Shown here piece by piece: positions 6,353 to 12,230 of a stretch of 16,061 nt of DNA. Every line of letters starts with the position of its first letter. The first letter of the stretch is position 1. Under the pieces are notes generated by a model. It was not told the DNA's origin. It saw only the letters and a list, made by a program, of their open reading frames with translations, and ran no database searches. The stretch lies in the NCBI GenBank assembly GCA_025350775.1, contig JANXXF010000229.1, positions 1 to 16,061 on the forward strand. Direction: 5' to 3'. The position numbers and the translations under genes are program-made. The DNA is from Actinomycetes bacterium (GTDB taxonomy: Bacteria > Actinomycetota > Thermoleophilia > Gaiellales > Gaiellaceae).

Positions 6353-7438
6353 GTGGCGCCCCGCTCCGTCCGCACTGCCGCCGTCGCCGGCAAGCGCGTT
6401 CTCGTCCGCGCCGACCTGAACGTCCCGCTCGACGGCGCTCGCGTCGCCGACGACACCCGCATCCGCGCCTCGCTGCCCACGCTCCGGCTGCTGCTGGAGC
6501 AGGGGGCGAGCCAGGTGCTTGTCTGCTCGCACCTCGGGCGGCCGCAAGACGGCCCCGACCCGAAGTACTCGCTGCGCCCGGTGGCGGCGCGCCTCGCCGA
6601 GCTGCTCGGCCAGGAGGTCGGCTTCGTCGAGAGCGGCGCGACGGCGCCGGCAGGCGTGAAGGTCGCCGTGCTCGAGAACACCCGCTTCCACCCGGGCGAG
6701 ACGGAGAACGACGCCGGCTACGCGGCCGAGCTGGCCGCGCTCGCCGACGTCTACGTCAACGACGCGTTCGGCTCGGCGCACCGTGCGCACTCGTCCACCG
6801 AGGCGGTCGCGCACCTGCTGCCGGCGTATGCGGGCCTCCTGCTCGAGCGCGAGCTCGCCGAGCTGGGACGGCTGCTCGGTGCTGTCGAGCGGCCGTTCGT
6901 GATCGTTGCCGGCGGCGCCAAGGTCGAGGACAAGGTGGCGGTGCTCCAGCATCTCGGCGCGCGCGCCGACAGTGTCCTGATCGGCGGCAAGATGGCCGAG
7001 GAGGTTCGCGGCGCCAACCCGTTCACGTTCCCCGTCGTGCTGCCCGCCGATGTCGTCGCGGCCGCCTCGTTCGCCGCCGACGCCGAGGCGCACGTCGCCA
7101 CGGTGGACGCGATCCCGGCGGGCTGGCTCGGCCTCGACATCGGCCCTGCCACGCGCGCGGAGTTCGCCCGGCACATCGCCGGCGCGCAGACGGTGTTCTG
7201 GAACGGCCCGCTGGGCGTGTTCGAGTGGCCGCGCTTCGCCGAGGGCACGAACGCGGTGGCCCGTGCGGTCGCCGACTGCGCGGGGTTCACGGTGGTCGGC
7301 GGCGGCGACTCGGTGCGAGCCATCGAGGAGGCCGGCCTGGCCGACCGCGTCTCGTGGGTGTCGACGGGCGGCGGCGCGTCGCTCGAGCTGCTGGAGGGCC
7401 GCGTCCTGCCGGGCGTCGCCGCAATCCCGGAAGGCTGA
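6353..7438 (+). CDS. pgk: Phosphoglycerate kinase, compact form
   Basis: This kinase transfers the acyl phosphate of 1,3-bisphosphoglycerate to ADP. The GTG start is preceded by AGGAG (6338-6342). Conserved residues are visible: RADLNVPL, Arg36 in DDTRI, SHLGRP (59-64), ENTRF (108-112), HRAH (143-146), GGAK (187-190), WNGP (283-286), Glu291 and GGGDS (317-321). At 361 residues it is shorter than the usual 390-400. The loss is internal: between LIGGKMA (209-215) and VLPADVV (229-235) the usual helix and loop of about 25-30 residues (the region after 'GGGMAxTF') are replaced by a short linker containing EEVRGANPFTF. The reading frame is clean across this point, so it is a deletion in protein design and not a frameshift. 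tpiA follows after 15 bases. Confidence 0.97.
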   Translation: MAPRSVRTAAVAGKRVLVRADLNVPLDGARVADDTRIRASLPTLRLLLEQGASQVLVCSHLGRPQDGPDPKYSLRPVAARLAELLGQEVGFVESGATAPAGVKVAVLENTRFHPGETENDAGYAAELAALADVYVNDAFGSAHRAHSSTEAVAHLLPAYAGLLLERELAELGRLLGAVERPFVIVAGGAKVEDKVAVLQHLGARADSVLIGGKMAEEVRGANPFTFPVVLPADVVAAASFAADAEAHVATVDAIPAGWLGLDIGPATRAEFARHIAGAQTVFWNGPLGVFEWPRFAEGTNAVARAVADCAGFTVVGGGDSVRAIEEAGLADRVSWVSTGGGASLELLEGRVLPGVAAIPEG

Positions 7439-7453
7439 GGCCGAGGAGTCGCC

Positions 7454-8182
7454 ATGCTGATCGCCGGCAACTGGAAGCTGTTCAAGGGGCCGCGCGAGGC
7501 GCGGGAGTTCTGCGCGGCGCTGGCCGCCGCCGTCGACACGGGCGGCATCGAGGTCGCGGTGTGCCCGCCGTACGTGTCGCTCGCGGCCGCGCTGGAGGGC
7601 GTGCGGGGAAGTGCGGTGCAGGTGTTCGCGCAGAGCGTCCACTGGGCTGAGACAGGTGCGTTTACCGGCGAGGTGTCGGCCGCCATGCTCGCCGAGGTCG
7701 GTGTCGCCGGGGCAATCGTCGGGCACTCGGAGCGGCGCCAGTACTTCGGCGAGACCGACGAGACCGTGGCACGGCGCAGCGAGGCCGCGCTGGCAGCCGG
7801 CCTGCGCGTGATCGCCTGCGTCGGCGAGACGCTGGCGGAGCGCGACGGCGGCAGGGTCGAGGAGGTGCTGCGGCGCCAGACGGGCGCGATCGCCGACGCG
7901 GTCGGCCCGCACGCCAACCTCGTCGTCGCCTACGAGCCGGTCTGGGCGATCGGCACCGGGCGCACCGCCAGCCCGCAGCAGGCCCAGGAGGCGCACGCGA
8001 TCATCCGCGCCATCCTCGACGTGCCGCTCCTCTACGGCGGCTCGGTCAAGGCCGACAACGCGCCGGTGCTGCTCGCCCAGCCCGATGTGGACGGTGCGCT
8101 CGTCGGGGGCGCCGCGCTCGAGGTCGCCTCGTTCGCCGGCATCTGCGCCGCCGCCTGCGCCGCCGCCCGCGCGGTCGCCTGA
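7454..8182 (+). CDS. tpiA: Triosephosphate isomerase
   Basis: This TIM-barrel enzyme interconverts dihydroxyacetone phosphate and glyceraldehyde-3-phosphate. AGGAG at 7444-7448 sits 5 bases before the ATG. Catalytic residues are Lys8 in GNWK, His91 in GHSERR and Glu161 in YEPVWAIGTGR, the last running into the mobile loop 6. The phosphate-binding GGS is at 195-197 (LLYGGSVKADN). At 242 residues it is slightly short; the gap falls between the IR of helix 7 and YGGS, where only 8 residues are seen against about 18 in Bacillus-type enzymes. The C-terminus is Ala-rich. gpmI begins 1 base after its stop. Confidence 0.97.
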   Translation: MLIAGNWKLFKGPREAREFCAALAAAVDTGGIEVAVCPPYVSLAAALEGVRGSAVQVFAQSVHWAETGAFTGEVSAAMLAEVGVAGAIVGHSERRQYFGETDETVARRSEAALAAGLRVIACVGETLAERDGGRVEEVLRRQTGAIADAVGPHANLVVAYEPVWAIGTGRTASPQQAQEAHAIIRAILDVPLLYGGSVKADNAPVLLAQPDVDGALVGGAALEVASFAGICAAACAAARAVA

Positions 8183-8183
8183 C

Positions 8184-9653
8184 ATGCCGGACTGCCCGCT
8201 CGTCGTCCTCGTCATCCTCGACGGCTGGGGCATCGCGCCGCCAGGCCCCGGCAACGCCGTGCTGCTCGCCGCCACCCCGGTGTTCGACAGCCTCTGGGCG
8301 ACCTACCCGCACACGCAGATCGAGGCGTCGGGCGAGGCGGTCGGGCTGCCGCCCGACCAGATGGGCAACTCCGAGGTGGGGCATCTTACGATCGGCTCCG
8401 GGCGCATCCTCTTCCAGGATCTCCAGCGTGTGAACCGCGCGGTCGGCGACGGCAGCCTGCTCGCCAACGAGGCGCTCGTCGGGGCGTTCCGCCGCGCGCG
8501 GGAGCGGGGAGGGGCGGTGCATCTGCTGGGGCTCGTCTCGACCGGCGGCGTCCACTCGCACATCGACCATGTGCGCGCGCTGCTCGAGCTCGGCACCCGT
8601 CAGGGCCTGGGCGACCGTACCTGGCTGCACGCCTTCACCGACGGGCGCGACGTGTCACCCCACGCCGCCGCCGGCGACCTTGCGACGCTGCCCGCCGACC
8701 GGATCGCGACCGTCGTCGGCCGCTACTACGCGATGGATCGCGACCGCCGCCAGGAGCGCACCGAGCTCGCGCTGGGCGCCATCGTCCGTGGCGAGGGCGC
8801 CGTGGCGGACGACCCCGTCGCCGCCGTGCGCGCGAGCTACGAGGCCGGCCTCACCGACGAGTTCATCCTGCCCGTCGTGCTACGCGGCCGGCCCCGCGTC
8901 GACCCGGCGCGCGACAGCGTCGTCTTCTTCAACTTTCGGCCCGACCGCGGCCGCCAGCTCTCCGCACGGCTGCTCGAGCTCGGCGTCGACCTCGTCACGA
9001 TGACCCGCTACGGCGACAAGATCGCCTGCCCCGTCGCGTTCGCCGAGCAGGCTGTTCCGAACACGCTTGCCGAGGTGTTGGCCGCAGCCGGCGCCCGCCA
9101 GCTCCACGCCGCCGAGACGGAGAAGTACCCGCATGTGACGGACTTCTTCAATGGCGGCCGCGAGGAGCCGTGGCCCGGGGAGGAGCGGCGCCTGGTCGAC
9201 TCGCCGCGCGACGTGCCGAGCTACGACTTCAAGCCGGAGATGTCCGCGGTCGAACTCGCCGATCGGTTCTGCGCCGCTGTCGGCGACGGATTTCGCTTCG
9301 GCGTCATCAACTTCGCCAACGCGGACATGGTCGGACACACCGGTTCGATCCCTGCGGTCATCCGGGCCATCGAGACGGTCGACGGCTGCGTGGCGCGGGT
9401 GGTGGCAGCAGTGCACGCGGCCGGCGGTGTCTGCCTCGTCACCGCCGACCACGGCAACGCCGAGAAGATGCTCGAGGCCGACGGTGTCAGCCCGCACACG
9501 GCGCACACGACGAATCCGGTGCCGCTGATCCTCACGGCTGCGGCGCAGCGCCTGCGCGACGGCGGCGAGGCGTCCGATCTGGCCCCGACGATACTCGACC
9601 TGCTCGGCATCTCGCAGCCCGCGGAGATGACCGGTCGCAGCCTCGTCGGCTGA
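8184..9653 (+). CDS. gpmI: 2,3-bisphosphoglycerate-independent phosphoglycerate mutase
   Basis: This metal-dependent enzyme of the alkaline phosphatase superfamily interconverts 3- and 2-phosphoglycerate through a phosphoserine intermediate. It is 489 residues against about 510 in typical members. The metal-binding Asp in ILDGWG (Asp13), the nucleophilic Ser63 in QMGNSEVGH, the GGVHSH and FTDGRD motifs, YYAMDRD, FNFRPDR, EKYPHVTFF-like EKYPHVTDFFNGG, NFANADMVGHTG and the C-terminal TADHGNAE metal site are all present. The ATG is one base after the tpiA stop and has no Shine-Dalgarno sequence, so translation is probably coupled. Most actinobacteria I know of use a cofactor-dependent GpmA elsewhere in the genome, so this gene in the gap operon is a lineage clue. 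Tandem repeats begin at its 3' end. Confidence 0.97.
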   Translation: MPDCPLVVLVILDGWGIAPPGPGNAVLLAATPVFDSLWATYPHTQIEASGEAVGLPPDQMGNSEVGHLTIGSGRILFQDLQRVNRAVGDGSLLANEALVGAFRRARERGGAVHLLGLVSTGGVHSHIDHVRALLELGTRQGLGDRTWLHAFTDGRDVSPHAAAGDLATLPADRIATVVGRYYAMDRDRRQERTELALGAIVRGEGAVADDPVAAVRASYEAGLTDEFILPVVLRGRPRVDPARDSVVFFNFRPDRGRQLSARLLELGVDLVTMTRYGDKIACPVAFAEQAVPNTLAEVLAAAGARQLHAAETEKYPHVTDFFNGGREEPWPGEERRLVDSPRDVPSYDFKPEMSAVELADRFCAAVGDGFRFGVINFANADMVGHTGSIPAVIRAIETVDGCVARVVAAVHAAGGVCLVTADHGNAEKMLEADGVSPHTAHTTNPVPLILTAAAQRLRDGGEASDLAPTILDLLGISQPAEMTGRSLVG

Positions 9654-9692
9654 GCCGGCGCCTCGTCGGCCGAGCCGCAGCCTCGTCGGCCT
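9635..9692. repeat. 20-bp tandem repeat over the gpmI stop codon
   Basis: CCTCGTCGGC recurs at exactly 20-base steps (9641, 9661, 9681). The spacers are related (TGAGCCGGCG and CGAGCCGCAG), and CGCAG precedes the first and third copies. The gpmI stop (9651-9653) lies in the first unit. The third copy decays into the AT-rich spacer that follows. Confidence 0.85.
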
Positions 9693-9756
9693 GCAAACGG
9701 GCGCAAAAGATGTATTGCGCTTACACATTCCTGCATTTTCTCAAGCTTGCTCAGGC

Positions 9757-9762
9757 TATACT
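9757..9762 (+). promoter_or_regulatory. Strong candidate -10 hexamer (TATACT) for the sigma factor gene
   Basis: TATACT is close to the TATAAT consensus and lies in a notably AT-rich patch (about 9705-9771) in otherwise G+C-rich DNA. It ends 9 bases before the GTG at 9772, so the transcript would begin within about 0-3 bases of the start codon. No -35 better than TTTTCT (15-base spacer) is seen, and no ECF-type GGAAC element is present. Confidence 0.55.
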
Positions 9763-9771
9763 CGCGGTTAA

Positions 9772-10368
9772 GTGCCCCTGGAGCAGCCAGACCCGGGCGT
9801 ATTGCGGCGAGCTCAGGCCGGGGACGAGCGCGCGTTCTCGCTCATCGTGCGCGCCTACGAGACGCAGGTGTTCAACTACGTCCTGCGCATCGTCAACGAC
9901 CGCTCGCTTGCGGAGGACCTGACGCAGGAGGTGTTCCTGCGCGTCTTCCAGGGCCTGCCCGGCTTCTCGGCACGTTCGCTCTTCACGACGTGGCTGTTCC
10001 AGGTGACGAAGAACCGCGTGCTCGACGAGCTGCGCGCTAGAGAGCGGCGGCCGCGTCAGTCCGTCCAGCTCGACAACATGCCACAGCTCGAAGTGGTCGA
10101 CCAGCCGATCGAGCGCGCCGAGACGATGGAGGCGATCTGGCGTGCGCTCGCCGAGATGCCCGTCGACCTCAAGCTGGCGATGCTGCTGCGTGACATCGTC
10201 GGCCTGTCGTACATCGAGATCGCCGAGGCGCTCGAGGTGACGCTGGCGACCGTCAAGTGGCGGATCTTCAAGGCTCGCGAGCACGTGCAGCTTGCGCTCG
10301 CCCGCGAGGGTCTGGGCGAGATTGCTGCAACACCGGCAGCGGCGCCCCGCGGCCTGCCCGCCGCCTGA
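9772..10368 (+). CDS. RNA polymerase sigma factor, ECF-like (sigma-70 family)
   Basis: This is a 198-residue sigma factor with only regions 2 and 4, as in ECF sigma factors. Region 2 is about residues 22-90 (AFSLIVRAYETQVFNYVLRI, then AEDLTQEVFLRVF and FTTWLFQVTKNRVLDELR). Region 4 is about 118-172, with an HTH at LSYIEIAEALEVTLATVKWRIFKARE split across 145-170. The recognition helix has VKWRIFKARE where VKSRLFRARE is usual. The Ala/Pro-rich tail after 180 is unstructured. The GTG start has no Shine-Dalgarno sequence and sits just after a TATACT hexamer. No anti-sigma factor gene is adjacent: gpmI precedes it and a convergent metallophosphoesterase follows 28 bases on. Target genes cannot be deduced, and the ECF subgroup is not assigned. 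Confidence 0.93.
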   Translation: MPLEQPDPGVLRRAQAGDERAFSLIVRAYETQVFNYVLRIVNDRSLAEDLTQEVFLRVFQGLPGFSARSLFTTWLFQVTKNRVLDELRARERRPRQSVQLDNMPQLEVVDQPIERAETMEAIWRALAEMPVDLKLAMLLRDIVGLSYIEIAEALEVTLATVKWRIFKAREHVQLALAREGLGEIAATPAAAPRGLPAA

Positions 10369-10373
10369 GCGGC
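10360..10373. repeat. Small hairpin GCCGC-CTGA-GCGGC around the sigma gene stop codon
   Basis: A 5-bp perfect stem has the TGA stop in its loop. No U-run follows, so it is not a typical intrinsic terminator. It lies between two convergent genes and may only slow or end transcription weakly. Confidence 0.25.
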
Positions 10374-10396
10374 TGGGACGCCTGCCGGGCTGGGGC

Positions 10397-11125
10397 TCAG
10401 GCGCCGAGCGTGAGCCGCGTGGCGAGCCCCGCGGGCAGCCCACGCTCGCGGATCTCGGCCTGGGTCGACGCGATGTCGTACTCAACGCGGCGGAACACCG
10501 CCCGTCCCGCACGAAAGTCCAGCAGCAGCCAGGCCGCGCGGGGGTCGCCGTCGCGCGGCTGCCCGACCGACCCAGGGTTGAGCAGCCAGCGGCCGCGTCC
10601 CAGCTCGATCTCCGTGTCGGCCGGTGCGAGCCCGCCCGAGATCGCCTCACCCGACTGGAGGATCGCCAGCGCGATGTGGCTGTGCCCGACCAGCACCACC
10701 GGAGCGGTCGTGTCGGCCAGCGCGGCCTCGGCCGCCTCGGCGCTCACCACGTACTCCCACACGGGGCTGCGTGGGCTTGCGTGGTAGAGGCCGGCCCGCG
10801 CGGTCACGCGCTCCGGCGAGAGGCCCGCAAGAAAGTCGCGCGCCTCCGGCTCGAGGACGTCCCGCGTCCAGTGGGCGCTTGCGGCGGCATCGTGCGAGAA
10901 CTCGTCGATGTCGATCGTGCCCAACACGCCCAGGTCGTGATTGCCGGCAAGGCAGATGTCTGCGTGCGATGCGACGAGGCTGGTGCAGCGGTTCGGCCGG
11001 GGGCCGTAGCCGACGAGGTCGCCGAGGCACCACAGCGCGTCCGGGCGCTCGCGGGCGACGTCCGCAAGCACCGCGTCGAGCGCGTGCGCGTTGCCGTGGA
11101 TGTCCGAGATCACTGCGACGCGCAT
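10397..11125 (-). CDS. Calcineurin-like metallophosphoesterase (YfcE/MJ0936-like)
   Basis: This is a 242-residue cytoplasmic dimetal phosphoesterase. The five metal-binding blocks are visible in order: SDIHGN (Asp8, His10), GDLVGYGP (Asp36), GNHD (Asn62, His63), YHASP (His115) and GHSH (His148, His150). NPGSVGQPRDGDPRAA is the usual closing motif of this phosphodiesterase subgroup. The start at ATG 11125 places MRVAVISDIHGN at the N-terminus as in relatives; the longer open frame to 11284 crosses the divergent promoter region and is not used. An AGGG lies 4 bases upstream and a TACTGT hexamer 13 bases upstream. The physiological substrate is unknown in this family. It is divergent from the channel gene (82 bases apart). 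Confidence 0.93.
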   Translation of the reverse strand: MRVAVISDIHGNAHALDAVLADVARERPDALWCLGDLVGYGPRPNRCTSLVASHADICLAGNHDLGVLGTIDIDEFSHDAAASAHWTRDVLEPEARDFLAGLSPERVTARAGLYHASPRSPVWEYVVSAEAAEAALADTTAPVVLVGHSHIALAILQSGEAISGGLAPADTEIELGRGRWLLNPGSVGQPRDGDPRAAWLLLDFRAGRAVFRRVEYDIASTQAEIRERGLPAGLATRLTLGA

Positions 11126-11195
11126 GGCCCTGCCGCTGACAGTAGCCGCCGTCGGGCGCAGCACGGCCGAGGCAGCGGCCGGGGCGTGCTGTCGG

Positions 11196-11201
11196 GATAC
11201 T
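11196..11201 (+). promoter_or_regulatory. Candidate -10 hexamer (GATACT) for the channel-argS unit
   Basis: GATACT is followed by 6 bases and then the GTG at 11208, so transcription is expected to start on the start codon itself. GGGG just before the GTG is too close to act as a normal ribosome binding site. No -35 is recognised. Confidence 0.35.
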
Positions 11202-11207
11202 TGGGGC

Positions 11208-12230
11208 GTGGACGACGCAAAGACCACCTTCAGCCGGCTGTGGCGCGCGATCGTCACGTTCGTGGCCGTGGTGCTCGTCGGCATGATCGGCTTTCACCTG
11301 ATCCTCGACGAGGGCTGGATCGCCGCCCTCTACCGGTCGATCGTGACGACGACCCTCACCGGGCTCGACACGTCGCCCGCCGGCTCGTGGGGAAAGCTGT
11401 TCAGCATCGTCGTGCTCTTCGCCGGCGTGGCAATCTTCCTGTTCATCGCGGGCGCGATCGTCGAGATCATCGCCCGCGGAATCCTCACCGGTGCCTATAC
11501 CGAGCGAAGGAAGCGACGCTTGATCGACCAGATGCGCGACCACACCATCATCTGCGGCTACGGCCGTGTCGGCCGGCGTGTTGCCGCGGAGTTCCGCGCC
11601 CACGGCAGGCCCTATGTGATCGTCGACTTCAACGAGACCGCGTTGGCGATCGCGGCGGAGCTGGGGGAGGCCATCGTCGTCGGCAACGGGACGAACGACG
11701 CGGCGCTGGCGGAGGCGGGGCTGGAGCGGGCGCAGGGCCTCGTCGCCTCGTCCGACTCGGACGTCGACAACCTCTACATCACGCTGTCCGCCCGCTCGTC
11801 GCGGCCCGACCTGCTGATCATCGCGCGCGCCTCCACCGAGGACGCGGCGAGCAAGCTGCGCCTGGCCGGCGCCGATCGCGTCGTCCAGCCGTACACGACC
11901 GCCGGCCGCACGATCGCGAACCTGGTGCTCAAGCCGCAGGTAGCCGCCTTCGTCGATTCGGTCACCTCGGCCGAGGAGGACTTCCGCTTCGAGGAGATCG
12001 AGGTGATCGCGTCGTCCGGCCGCGCGGGCAAGTCGATCCGCGACCTGCGGATCCGCACCGTCACCGGTGCCATTGTGATCGCCGTCCGCCGGCGCGACGG
12101 CAGCCTCAACACGACGCCTGAGCCGGACGCCGTTCTCGAAGAGGGAGACATCATCGTCGCAGCAGGATCGTCGGACGAGCTCGAGTTGCTCGAAGAGCTG
12201 TTCGCCCCGCGCGAGGGCACCCTTGCCTAG
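11208..12230 (+). CDS. K+-channel-like membrane protein with RCK (TrkA-N/TrkA-C) domains, atypical filter
   Basis: This 340-residue protein has the MthK-type layout: two membrane helices around a pore loop, then a cytoplasmic ligand-gating region. TM1 is about residues 12-33, the pore helix about 38-48 and TM2 about 62-88. The TrkA-N Rossmann domain (about 112-250) carries ICGYGRVGRR (115-124) and Asp140 at the end of strand 2, as expected for nucleotide binding. The TrkA-C domain is about 258-335. The selectivity filter, normally TVGYGD, reads TLTGLD (residues 49-54, codons 11352-11369), so K+ selectivity cannot be assumed. GTG 11208 has no Shine-Dalgarno sequence and sits 6 bases after GATACT. 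The longer frame to 11091 would cross the metallophosphoesterase start. Its end overlaps argS by 8 bases. Confidence 0.9.
   Translation: MDDAKTTFSRLWRAIVTFVAVVLVGMIGFHLILDEGWIAALYRSIVTTTLTGLDTSPAGSWGKLFSIVVLFAGVAIFLFIAGAIVEIIARGILTGAYTERRKRRLIDQMRDHTIICGYGRVGRRVAAEFRAHGRPYVIVDFNETALAIAAELGEAIVVGNGTNDAALAEAGLERAQGLVASSDSDVDNLYITLSARSSRPDLLIIARASTEDAASKLRLAGADRVVQPYTTAGRTIANLVLKPQVAAFVDSVTSAEEDFRFEEIEVIASSGRAGKSIRDLRIRTVTGAIVIAVRRRDGSLNTTPEPDAVLEEGDIIVAAGSSDELELLEELFAPREGTLA

Noticed and set aside
6989..7045. Frameshift or sequencing error as the cause of the short PGK.
   Set aside because: The flanking blocks are in the same frame with no stop, and the linking codons have normal G+C-rich third positions, so a real deletion fits better.
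5590..8275. Long minus-strand open frames opposite gap, pgk, tpiA and gpmI.
   Set aside because: They are frame shadows of G+C-rich coding DNA. The plus-strand products are unmistakable conserved enzymes with intact motifs.
11091..11207. N-terminal extension of the channel protein from the upstream ATG.
   Set aside because: The extension overlaps the start of the divergent phosphoesterase and lacks membrane-protein character. GTG 11208 sits at the expected distance from GATACT.
10292..12121. Plus-strand 609-residue open frame across the sigma tail, phosphoesterase and channel genes.
   Set aside because: It is Arg-rich and repetitive and runs antisense to or out of frame with three recognisable genes, and it has no domain resemblance.
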